Shown piece after piece: positions 10,573 through 20,474 of a stretch of 64,000 nucleotides of DNA. Origin of the DNA: Trileptium ribeirensis. Lineage: Eukaryota; Nematoda; Enoplea; Enoplida; Thoracostomopsidae. The stretch covers positions 1-64,000 of the forward strand of contig JASANE010029159.1 of the NCBI GenBank assembly GCA_030248225.1. Reading direction: 5' to 3'. The notes under the pieces are model-generated. The model did no database searches, was not told the origin of the DNA, and saw nothing but the letters and a program-made list of their open reading frames with translations. The stretch's first letter is position 1. Each line of letters starts with the position of its first letter. The position numbers and the translations under genes were made by a program.

Positions 10573-10858
10573 ATTGGTAATGTCAGTAAAAAAAATGTTG
10601 TCATCTGAATCGGCGTTATATTTTAAGTTTCTGTTTCTCGTAAAGTAACGTATTTTGGGGATGCTGATAAAGAAAAACATTTAAACGACGGTGAAATTGA
10701 TCGTCACCAAATATATTTTCTACGCATAGAAAAGAGCCCTGACAGTTGAGCTATCATAATATGTTGCGTGTGTAGCTGTCTGTGATAGTTTGTCGTTTAC
10801 TAATATAATGTGATGCAGATCTCGATATTACTAACCTGGCTGGTTCAAACCTCAGAAA

Positions 10859-11048
10859 TTATAGCCAGGGGCCCCCCGGCTCACCTGGCGAGGGGCCAAT
10901 TTTTTTGCCGGATGTTGTCGCGGTTAGACGTTCATTTTTCTCAGCAGGGGGTTTGAGCCGGGGGTACCCGAATTTTTGCCGGGGGGTACCTCCGATTTGC
11001 CGAGGGGCAGACGAAAATGCCGCTCCCCCACTTTGGACTAGCCAGCTA
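10859..11048 (-). repeat. CCCCCGGCAAAAATTCGG repeat (family A), copy just before a DHTKD1 exon
   Basis: Read on the minus strand it contains CCCCCCGGCAAAAATTCGGG, GGCTCAAACCCCC and GGTGAGCCGGGGGGCCCC. Related copies with GCCGGGGGCATGAACC or AAATTTTGCC phrases are at 29,300-29,680, 30,940-31,340, 36,100-36,170, 49,935-50,290 and 54,236-54,570. It ends about 65 bp before the exon at 11,113. Confidence 0.6.
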
Positions 11049-11112
11049 ACTATTTGTAACATTTAGCGATATCGACGTAGCGTATATATGTTTAAAAATT
11101 AAATTGTTTTAG

Positions 11113-11213
11113 CAAAGTGGTTGCTGTGTAGTGGGTTGGTCATGCTACTACCTCATGGGTTAGATGGTGCGGGTCCGGAACATTCGTCATGTCGAATGGA
11201 GCGTTTTTTGCAG
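11113..11213 (+). CDS. DHTKD1: DHTKD1-type E1, second exon in window
   Basis: The acceptor TTGTTTTAG ends at 11,112 and the donor GTAGTT starts at 11,214. The single base carried over from 3359 plus 101 bases here make 34 codons, so the junction with the 3203 exon is in frame. It encodes [18 protein letters not shown], then [15 protein letters not shown], the highly conserved E1 segment in which the PHG...GPEHSS element helps form the cofactor-binding active site. The upstream intron is 7.75 kb and is filled with satellite and TIR repeats. The exon would be missed by ATG-to-stop ORF calling because it has no start or stop of its own. Confidence 0.9.
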
Positions 11214-11639
11214 GTAGTTACGCAGAATCAGTTTTTTCCGATTATTGTCATAAGCTGAGAATAGAAAGCTTCTGCATTCGGAACAGAAAAGTAGAAGGAA
11301 ACAAAAAACTATAGATATGATCAAGACGCATTGAAGACGATGAGCGCTGTAATGATTATAAATGCTTCCGCTATCTGTTTTCCATTACATAGTCTAAAAT
11401 CTTCCACACATTTTTGGCGTTTAATGTAAGGGTCCTGATCTGCCCCAATATGTTGTGGTTGTTAATTTCAGAAGCACAGTCTAGATATTAACACAGCCAA
11501 AATCCGGGCAGCATCATGTAACTTGAAGAGTTTTGTTAACTTATGGACAACTTCAAAAGTTGTGGTTGTGTTCACTAAATATGTTGCTGTTTTCATTTTC
11601 AGAAGCTTCGTATACATATTAGCTTAGCCAAAACCAATG

Positions 11640-12150
11640 CTCTCTTGTCCACAGTGAGGGGAATCCCACTTTCCAAATGCTTTATGTTCGAGACATTTTC
11701 TCACATGCACCCCTCCCACTCGGCCGTAACCCCAATGTTAAAAACTGAAATCCAAAAAATTTTCATGTGTCAAAAATTATGTTTTATTTGCAAAATGATT
11801 TAAACGTTAATCCCACTATTTTCTATTCTAAAACGTCGTTTTTAGCCTGAAACTACAGTACCCTCCAAAAAACAACTATCACTCGCTCGCGACTCGCTTG
11901 TAATAAATTTGTTCTAAAAATGGAATTTATTATTAATTTAAATAGTTTCGAAATCTCCGGTCGCGGCACGTTAAAACTCGGTCGCTCGAAATGCGACAGT
12001 CATTTCTTGGCGTGTACTACAGTAAAAATATGGGAATATGAAACATTTTTAAGCAAAATTTGCCCTCTCCATTTTTAAATTTGCTTCGTGAATAATGAAC
12101 ATAAAAAGCCCCTTCCTCCTCGCAGTTCCTCCCCCACTTATAAAAGGCTA
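11640..12150. repeat. Family-B repeat interrupted by a TIR element
   Basis: Flanking sequence matches the 10,189-10,572 copy (CACTCGGCCG, GCCTGAAAC, AGCAAAATTTGCCC) but is split at GAAACTA. The insert at 11,864-12,018 begins TACAGTACCCTCCAAAA and ends GGCGTGTACTAC. The first copy supplies the unoccupied site. Confidence 0.75.
11864..12018. mobile_element. Nested TIR element, relative of 9531-9741
   Basis: Its ends resemble CAGTAC[TC]CGCCAAAAATG, and the interior retains CTCGCTCGCGACTCGCT and GTCGCTCGAAATGCGACAG next to a TAATAAATTTGTTCTAAAAAT block shared with the 9531 element. It is shorter and more decayed, with no coding capacity. Confidence 0.7.
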
Positions 12151-12279
12151 CGGCCACGCCAGCCGAGTAGGAACAAATAACTTTGATGTAGAATTATACT
12201 GGATGATAAAACCATACGCATTTATGCATCATTCACAGAGAAGTGCGTGCACAAATTGCACACCGCAAGCTATTGAAGC

Positions 12280-12610
12280 GACCATGTTTTATGGAAATAA
12301 TATTGCCATGACATTACGTTGTTATAAACATAGTGACATCAATAGCAAAAGCTAAGAATATTGCTGCTACAATATCATACGATGATATTGCACTCTCAAT
12401 AGCACAAGCTAAACATTGCTGTCATAATGAAATTGTTTTGTATTGCACTGTCAATAGCTTAAGCTAGAAATATCGCTGCTGCAACAATATTGCCTTATAT
12501 TGCATTACAGCAAAAACGTCGAGCTATTGCTGCGTCAAAGGACAACTGTCGTTATTGTTGCAACAATACATTTCTTGCAAACATTGCTGCGACAATAGAT
12601 TGTTCCAGAG
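12280..12610. repeat. 56-bp irregular tandem of CAATAGCxxAAGCTA / ATTGCTGC
   Basis: CAATAGC[AT]NAAGCTA recurs near 12,341, 12,398 and 12,454. Alternating ATTGCTGCTACAATA and TATTGCACT phrases lie between, and more decayed units reach 12,610. Confidence 0.6.
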
Positions 12611-13019
12611 CATGGAAACGACAAATATTTTGTGTATTTTGGGTCCACAAAAACCCGATTTGACTCAACCCTGCAGCGTAAATAATGAAAAAATCACATT
12701 AATACCTGTAGCTACATAGAGGGTGAATCGCTCTACAAAATGAGCCCAATATCATTCATATAGTTCGAGGGGTTCTTACGTTATTTTTGATTTTCATTTA
12801 TTATTATTTTATTTATATATTTTATTGTTCATTTGATTTTATCTTTATTTTATGCATTTAGCTTTTATAGCCTTACGTGCCCCGCGAAAAAGGAGGTAGG
12901 GAGGGTTATCCCCCAGCCCCAGTAGCAGCCGAAGGCATAGGCGCCGGCTAAATTCGTCCAACGGCTTCCCCCACCGTCCAGCTGACCCTACCTGGGAGGC
13001 CGGATTTTCTCTCCGAAGA

Positions 13020-13200
13020 CAGAGTGCAGAACGTAGTGAAGCATAGGTACACCTACGTCTTTTGCGTGCACCGCCAATCAGCTCTCGCTAGCATACGTCG
13101 ATAAGATATATGTGTATTACACAATACCGCGCAAGTTAGAACAAAACTAACACCGGCAATGAGTTTCCCATGCCCGAAAACCCACTCGGTGCAAGCTAGC
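13020..13200 (+). repeat. Dispersed repeat with CGTAGTGAAGCATAGG
   Basis: Landmarks are GCAGAACGTAGTGAAGCAT, CTTTTGCGTGCACNGCC, CATACGTCGATA and AAAACTAACACC-GCAAT. The same order occurs in the reverse complement of 49,090-49,345 and again on the + strand at 63,690-63,850. It is non-coding. Confidence 0.7.
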
Positions 13201-13859
13201 ATATATTTCATATAGGAACCATCATTTTGGAATATACTTCAGAGAAATAAGTTATGCAACACAAGAAATGCTGGCAAGAATAAGCGCTAATATATCCTCT
13301 AAGGATATACTATGAAGGAAATGTTCTGTGTTACGAATTTGTGTCCATCGTGTAAATACAAACATTGTAATTAAAATTGATACACTACTCACTGAACGGC
13401 CGTGTATATTTCAAAATACATAGTTATAACGAGGACTATTTCTACTGTGTTAAATAAATTTTAAAATTTAGGCTAAGGCCCAGATGCATTCATTGATGTT
13501 CTACTGATGAAATCCTTCATTTTGAACTAAACTATATCGAAAGAATCCAAAATGAATTTATATATTTATATGCGATATAATAACGGCGTATACATTCAAT
13601 GCTTTTGATACCAGGTTGAGTAGACCGAAGCTCCTTACCATATAATATCAGAAGTACAGCAAAACTAAAAGTAACTAACCTTTGTGCACTTAAACTATGC
13701 AAGATTACAAATAGCTGTTTGCCAGGGAGTAGCTGGAATCCTTGTTTCTTATAAAATCCTGGCTTGGTATAGAGGCACATATATCAAACTGGGGGCACTA
13801 ATATCAAACTGAAGAGAAACACCAATATCAAACTGGAGGCGAAACCAATATCAAACTGG

Positions 13860-14100
13860 ACCTTTATGAATTTTTACGGCTACACGCAAAAACTCGGCTT
13901 TGGCTGGGCCGATTGATTCTCGCGAAAGCTTCTTTGAAATCTCTATTAAGACGTTGAGATGAATTCCAACATCTTACATGTTAAAAGGCGGTGCAAATGG
14001 GCCCGTGTCCGGTCCCGAAAATAACGTTACTCATTATAACTCGACAATCGGTGTAGAATTTGTGTCAAATTTCTCTGTTTTGTAGAGCTATAAGCTTCAA
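13860..14100 (+). repeat. Dispersed repeat, copy 1 of 3
   Basis: CTCGGCTTTGGCTGGGCCGATTG followed by CGCGAAAGCTTCTTTGAAA corresponds to 32,650-32,830 and, inverted, to 50,490-50,680. No coding content. Confidence 0.6.
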
Positions 14101-14653
14101 GATTATAATTCTTTGCTGTACTGTTCTTTTAGGAAGTAGAGTTTGTGTCAAAACGTGTTTTCAATGGGCTCATCGGACCAAAATAGACGAAGATGGTAAT
14201 TTCTCCATAATCGCTCGAGCTATATGAGCATACATGCTCATAAGGGAGCATTATCCCCCTGAGGCTCGAGCCCTCTCGTGGAATCAGCGATCCCCCTAGG
14301 AGGTAGCCTGATTTCCGGCTCCATACACCCGCCGCGCGGTGATTACGCGCTAAAAATTTTGACAAAAATAGGCATAAAATCGGGCGAAATTAGCAAAAGG
14401 CAGGGTTAGATGGGCAGGTAGATGTAGGTGCGTAGGAGTAGGTGGGGTAGATGGGTAGCTGCGTTGTCAGAAATTTCACACATTCATCTCACCTGAAGAC
14501 TTCTACCCCCTCCCCCAACGATACCGTGATCCCCTGGTGACAAGCTCACCCGGCACACCCGCAGTCCCCCTGGGACTTCGGACTTCGTTCATGTATGGGT
14601 ACATGGGTGTTTTTGGTCTCATTTTGTACAGTAATGTATCCTTTGCGTACTTG

Positions 14654-14890
14654 TACGGTACTCGCCAGAAATGAGCGTCACATTTCGAACACACGGACAT
14701 TGAACAAAAATGGGACAAAATTTATTTATTGTCGAACAACATTCGAGCAGCTCTCGAACAAATTTAAGTAAGCGTGCTAAAAATTTGAACGTCTCGACCA
14801 AAATTCGAACACATTTCTAATTTATCGAACCAACAGCTAACGTACTTCGAGCGAACATAGAACGAACAGTACTCATTTCTGTCGAGTACA
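14654..14890. mobile_element. TIR element, decayed relative of 9531-9741
   Basis: The left end TACGGTACTCGCCAGAAATG and the inverted right end TGTACTCGACAGAAATGAG are similar. The interior has repeated TCGAAC blocks. No frame is present. Confidence 0.5.
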
Positions 14891-15061
14891 TTAGTTAGCA
14901 CAAGTATTAAAGCAAAATGGCAAATATTCTGCTCAGTATGTGTGCTGGTGCTCAATATAGGTATGTATCAATTTCTAAATTACATATTCAAAACTCAGAA
15001 TTAACCATCTTGGCGATGAGACAATATGCTAGTTTAATACTTGCTATTTGGTTGGTTACAG

Positions 15062-15163
15062 CTAACGGATAGCAAAGAAGCCGGCATTGACGGTGCTGAC
15101 GTTAACTGTGAATTCGTACAGCCAACAACGTCTGCTCAATATTTTCATCTGTTACGGCGCCAA
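15062..15163 (+). CDS. DHTKD1: DHTKD1-type E1, third exon in window
   Basis: The acceptor TTGGTTACAG ends at 15,061 and the donor GTAAGTA starts at 15,164; both phases are 0 and the exon is exactly 34 codons. It encodes [18 protein letters not shown], then [16 protein letters not shown], matching the E1 family segment in which YFHLLRRQ is followed by RNFRKPL in relatives. Joined to the two previous exons it gives about 120 contiguous residues with no stop or frameshift. The donor runs directly into a possible TIR element (TACAGTCGCGGCC). About 170 C-terminal residues are expected downstream; I searched 15.2-29.8 kb by eye for motifs such as EELCPFP and QEEPxNMGxW and found none. Confidence 0.9.
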
Positions 15164-15168
15164 GTAAG

Positions 15169-15350
15169 TACAGTCGCGGCCAAAAATGAATGTAATCTAA
15201 TCCGGTCGAAATCACTAATGATATAAATTTCATTTACCCGAAATTAATTTAAGTTTTACAAATTTGAAATTTATTTTATTGCGCTAAAGTCGAAATCGCT
15301 CAAAATCGAAATCGATCGACATTTCGTCGCACAAGTATTTGCAGGGTATA
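15169..15350. mobile_element. Possible TIR element at the DHTKD1 splice donor
   Basis: TACAGTCGCGGCCAAAAATG resembles the left end of the TACAGTAC(T/C)CGCC elements, and the interior has TCGAAATC repeats. The right end, around GTATTTGCAGGGTA, is a poor match. The TA at 15,169 is also the last TA of the donor GTAAGTA. Confidence 0.4.
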
Positions 15351-16440
15351 AAACAACGCATTAGCATTAGAAATAGTGGTAGTTAATGTCTAAAAACACT
15401 TTGCATCAGAAAAAAAATAAATTTGTATACATTGAAAATTTTTGGATTATGGACGTAGGGTTTCGCCCCAGTGGGGGGCGGACATGGAGGGCTTACGAAC
15501 ATGATGGATTTTAAAGGTGGGAGCAAACCGCCACCCCCCGATGGGCAGGCCTGTATTGGGCCGCATGAAACTTCTAATACACGAAAAAGGTCATTCTCTT
15601 CATTACCAATCAATATGGACCACATTGGTCTCTTTTCGTAGTGCGATTGAATCTCTCTGTAGCAGCATATGACGCGTTGCTACGGTAGTTGCCAGCGAAA
15701 ATATGTTTTAAATGGTCCCATGAGATCCAAAATACGCCAAAACTGCTATATCTCCACAAGTACATGAGTGGTGCAATCAGGGTTTTTTTTGAGCATTTTA
15801 CTGAGCATTTGCTCAACTTTCCTTAGAAATGCTCAACTTTGCTCAGGGTCAGATTTGAAAAAAAACACTGGGTGCAATACTGTCTAATATATAATACATT
15901 AATGTAATGAGTGTAATATTGTGTACATCGCGAAATAAATGGTTTAGACTGTGTGTACTGATATACCCAAGATTCAATAGGTGTCCAGGGTCCGTTGGCT
16001 CACTGGGGTAGATGGTTCGGCGGAAGGTGCTATCGGGGGAGGGCTCAATTTCCCGCCATGTTTGCTAACATTTTCGTCAATTTTTAAAAATTTGAGCCTA
16101 ATTTTGTCAATTTCTTCGTAATTACGCGCCCTCCTTTAGCGCGCGGGGAGGTAATATGGCTTCTCAAGGGGGTAAGCTCTCTATACACCTTCTACGCACA
16201 CTTATAATGCTTTAAGCGCAACAAAATATATTATATCATCACTCGTACAACTGGAGTGTATTGTCTGCTAAAACATCTGATGGCTATGCAGCTCAAAATA
16301 TTTAGGTTTAATGTCGTAATCTCATGAAGCAGCATCTAAATAACTAGTATCTCGCATGCGAAGGTAGATGAAAAGGATCGGCCGTGGTTTCATTTTTTAA
16401 GTTATTTTGTATAATCACTTGTAACAAGCTGTTTGATGTA
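15351..16440. other. Non-coding stretch with an inverted family-B fragment
   Basis: Positions 15,415-15,555 match family B in reverse (CCATGTCCGCCCCCCACT on the minus strand). Positions 16,000-16,180 share GTAATTACGCGC and neighbouring sequence, inverted, with 14,200-14,400. No exon or RNA gene was recognised. Confidence 0.5.
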
Positions 16441-17690
16441 TATGCCACCCTAAAATCTTTGGCACCATCAACCATTTGAAAACCCTAAAACCTCAGCGCC
16501 CTAGCCCATCGAAAACAACTGACAGCGCATCAAGTATTTGTGTTGGTGTCTAGACAGCCAAACTATCGTAATCAGCGTACTGAAACCTATATTAGACCAT
16601 TCTTGTCGCCTTGTACGCTATATATAACAAAACTACTGAAGACAGACTATAGTCTGAAAATCTAGTTTATTTACCTAAACGCATTAAAACCTTTGAAAAA
16701 TGCATGAAATATGCGTTCTCACCAAGTCATTGCATTAAGCACACTGAAAAAACCTCTATAATGCACTATTTTTGATGTCATGTACCAAAGTACTGGGGAC
16801 CCACTATATTTTGGAAATCGGTTTCATTGATCATAAACCAAATTAAAACGTCTGAAAAGGCACGAAATGTTCGTGCTGGATTCTAGATAACCAAATTACC
16901 GTATCTAACCTACCGAAAAACCATTATAAGCAATTCTTGATGCTTGTACGCAATACCTAGCCCAACAACAAATCGTTGTATTAAATGCTTACAAAACCCT
17001 ATAGGCCGTCCTTGATTTCCTGCGCGCAGTACATAACCACATATACGAAAACACACCACATTTTGGAAATGTGGTTCGCCGACCGTAAACCATTAAAACC
17101 TCATGAAAAAAGAATAGTATAATAGTAAAATTGCACTTTAGATAGCAAAAATATCGTACTTAGCATGCTTGATAACCGAATAGCCACTTACTGCAAGTAA
17201 AAAACATGGAATAACATCCGAAATTTGAAAAATCGCTATTTTGGCAAAAGGCCTATGAACCATACTTGAGCACATAATGGCCCAAGGAGTAGTCTCGCAA
17301 AAAGTCGTGGTTAGCAAAGTTGTAGCGATCGATGAGACGATTCTGTTTAGTTTCGCTCAGATTATTTTGTATAAAAGGAAGTGGTATCCGTTTTTCGATG
17401 TTCAGTCAGTGTACAAAATATGGGCTGCGAAACATTGGTACCCATGATGGTTAAATTTTAGGCAAAGAACTTTTAAAAACTTGTTTTTGCCATTTTGACC
17501 CATAAGACGGGCTCGGGGATGTTCGCGTTCAACTAAAGAGCACGTCGTCATCGTTTTTTCTATCGAACAAAAAATTATCGAAATCTTTCAATTCGAAGAT
17601 GGGTTATAAATAACAACGACAGATAAAAAAGAGTTTTAACAATTATTGTTCCTCCTAGCGTCCTCAGTGGAAACTCCGCTTGCTCCGTTT
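16440..17690 (-). repeat. Inverted copy of the 7390-8520 repeat
   Basis: The reverse complement runs colinear with 7390-8520 from GGAGCAAGCGGAG through CTTTAGTTGAACGCGAAC and the TTTTGCTATCTAAAGTGCAA region to the satellite-like part, where units recur about every 166 bp (landmarks near 16,548, 16,714 and 16,881). The two copies face each other across about 8 kb. Confidence 0.7.
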
Positions 17691-17739
17691 CAATTAACGA
17701 TATTTATTATTATTATCGTACTCAGGTAGTTTTGTGTGC

Positions 17740-18060
17740 AGTAACTGCACATTGTGGCAAAAATTTTGGAAAAGCTGCGACAGGAACTGTGCTATTCTTA
17801 AAAACCTGCTACAGAAACTGTGTCACTTTTAGAAAAACAGCTACATGTGTGTCACTTTTAGAAAACCTGATACAGAAACTCTATCATTCTTAGAAAAAGT
17901 GTTACAAAAACTGTGTCACTTTAAAAAACTGCAACGGAAACTGTATCACTTTTAAAAAACTAGCTACAGAAACTGTGTCACTTTTAGAAAAACAGCTACA
18001 TGTGTGATACAGAAACTCTATCACTTTTAGAAAAAGTGTTACATAAACTGTGTCGCATTT
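17740..18060. repeat. 37-bp tandem, ACAGAAACTGTGTCACTTTTAG
   Basis: ACAGAAACTGTGTCACTTTT followed by AGAAAA and a CTGCT or CAGCT spacer repeats about eight times with drift. GAAACTCTATCA variants alternate, and the higher-order block with ACAGCTACATGTGTG is repeated. Confidence 0.8.
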
Positions 18061-18069
18061 AGATATAAA

Positions 18070-20470
18070 TATTTCGAAATAAATGTGATATTAATTTCCT
18101 CACGCTTAATAAGCTAGGCATTGTATACAAAACGTATGGAGCAATTTGATAGGAAAATAACAGTTTCGAAAAATCTTGGGAGTTAGAAATTCGTTGCCAA
18201 TTCATTTTTACTGGGGCCTTCGAGCCGAAAAATAGCATATCCGCGCTGCGCCCCTGACGGTTAGCAGTGGTTTACTTCCGTAAGCTTCGAAACGGTAATG
18301 CGCAAGATACGTTAACCGCAATAAAGCCGAGTTTTGAGCATCAAATATACATTTATGTATTGTTGTACCTTCCGTCGAGCGCGAATTGTGTTACCGAATG
18401 CTAATCACTCGCGAACCGTTGAAATAATTACCAGTGGACGTCAAATCCCATATGTCTTCCATGTTCCCTCCGAGTCGGCAACAGCACCCTTGCTTCCTGC
18501 TGATTGTAGTGAACTTTGGCCGTATTGGCTCGCTTAGCCAGTAGCACTAAGTCCCAATGAACTGGCCATCGGATAACTCTGAGTTGAGCTAAATAAAAAA
18601 GATCCCTAAGACAATTTACCGTTCAAAATTTTCCTGCACAGATATACGTATACACTTGTGCATAGTAAATACATTCTCGAGAGCGCCAAATCCTGGCACG
18701 AAAATGAACTTGAGGATTAATCGAGCTTGAAAGTTTCACCTAAAAGTATTACGAATTAGCGAATTCGGTGTAACTGATTAGGATTTCGGATCATCTCTTA
18801 CAAGTTAAATCAACGAACGCATCATGTCATTCGAACGAATAGCACTGTTCAGGAGTCGTACCACGTTGCTTTGTTGTATTACCATTTCTTGTGTTTGATA
18901 TAATTGTTGCTTTTTGTATACTCGTATTATGTATTATTTATCCTTATATTTCGTCACCGTAATTAACCCCTCGTAGAATAGGATAAGTATTCGAATCACG
19001 CCTCGATTTTTATATCGTTGTCCCACATTATACCAGGGCCCTGAACTTGATATTTCCTTCCGTTTGCTACTAGCTAGTTACTATCAGCATTCAGTTTATT
19101 TGAGCCGGCCTATTGGCGTATTATTGTTATTATTATCGAGCGATCAGTTATCCATTGGCGCCTTGTTGCTGTATCGATAGACCCACTTCTCTGCCCCAAA
19201 CATCGTTTAATAGGGTAAGCGCAGCGATCACCCAAGTGTTTGTCAAAGCTGATGAAATTGATCTAGCACTCGGCTGTGTACGTTGGATCAGGAAGGTTAC
19301 GACCCGCTGATTGACCCGATCCAGTTACATGTGTAAGCTATGTCATTATTTCGTACCATTATATAATTCCTACTATATCCATTGTTGAATGTAAGCTAAT
19401 ATTGTCCCTTGTATAACCTTACCGGACTAACGTTTAACCGAACGTGTATTCTATCTGCTTGTCATTACATAATAACTAAAAATCCAAAGTGTCCTTGCGT
19501 TCAATGATGTGATATATAGCGATATGTACAAATGGGATTTGAAATCGTCGCCGTATTCGAAGACTTGCGGTTAGACTGGATGTCAGAAAGGTCGCAAGTC
19601 TTAGCGTGTTTCGCCATTTACTCGATGTATTAGATGACTTGTGCGAAATTAAATTTTCAAAGGTCCAGCACCGCCGACAAGGATTCGAAGGGCCCTTCAC
19701 AACCTAGTGCTGATTTCAATAGAACATTAACGATCCGACGTTAAGAGTTTAGGGATTATCGGACCATAGTGGGGTGTACACTAGCCACAAGTAAATTCGA
19801 TCGACACTTCCAGGTGGACCCATACAGGGAATACCGATCTTGTGGCGTTAATTGCATTGGCAGTTTGTTTCTGGCGATGACCACTTTTTGTTGACTCGGT
19901 GAACCTCGCCGATCATGAAAAATGATTGCTGCAATTGTAATGAATGGCCGCTTTTATCTAATTGTGTGCGCCATACGCGACCTTCTTTATAACCTATTAT
20001 ATCGTCTACGTTGATGATCAAACTGCGCACTAATCGATTCAACTGTTAAAAAATATGTTGTCGAAGATAAAATGAGCGAACGTCACGCTCACCATATTTA
20101 TGCTTCGTTACAGTAACGATAAAACCATAACAACGACAAATGACGATATTTGCACGTTTACTAATAAAGCCTATACGTAGGTACATGTTTATGGACAGAG
20201 TAAAAATGTTTATGCGGACGGCAAAACTTCTCTGAGTAATTAATTCTAAAACTTAGTTCAGATCCACTATTTCTATAAGTCATTTTATCAGTCTACCTAC
20301 CGAATTTTAGCATTTACATTAGCCCCGCCTAAGTGGCGGAGCCATATAAATTATCAGTTCGTTAGATTATTATTTGAACTAATCGCCATTGTAGGTGTAT
20401 TATAGTTGTGTTTTATGCTATATCTCACTTTCATTATTTATCGGTCCAACATTCGCTTCAACATATTCGT
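18070..20470. other. Unassigned 2.4 kb
   Basis: No exon or element was recognised with confidence. A roughly 45-bp piece at 19,725-19,775 (CCGACGTTAAGAGTTTAGGG and on) matches CCGACGTTAAACGTCTAGGG at 45,190-45,230 in the same orientation, so part of this DNA is a dispersed repeat. Small open frames here (for example 18,334-18,537 +) have no recognisable domain. Confidence 0.4.
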
Positions 20471-20474
20471 TTCC

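Larger units (their letters stand above)
3360..11112 (+). other. DHTKD1 intron (7.75 kb), repeat-filled
   Basis: The interval between the two DHTKD1 exons has no further exon that I can support. It holds the TGACGGA/TCCGTCA block (3.6-6.6 kb), a 127-bp tandem array, two TIR elements (6768-7091 and 9531-9741), a 178-bp tandem array, a dispersed GAAGCG repeat (8.85-9.16 kb) and GC-rich repeats near 10.2-10.6 and 10.86-11.05 kb. Confidence 0.75.
11214..15061 (+). other. DHTKD1 intron (3.85 kb)
   Basis: No exon was recognised inside. Contents are a family-B repeat broken by a TIR element (11,640-12,150), a 56-bp irregular tandem (12,280-12,610), GC-rich unassigned DNA at 12,880-13,010, a dispersed repeat at 13,020-13,200 whose inverted relative is at 49,090-49,345, another dispersed repeat at 13,860-14,100, and a third TIR element (14,654-14,890). 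Confidence 0.7.

Noticed and set aside
10830..10860. GGTTCAAACCTC as a tRNA T-arm
   Set aside because: No matching acceptor, D-arm or anticodon structure could be found around it.
18334..18537. 67-residue + strand frame as an exon of DHTKD1
   Set aside because: It has none of the conserved C-terminal E1 motifs and no phase-0 acceptor that fits the 15,163 exon.
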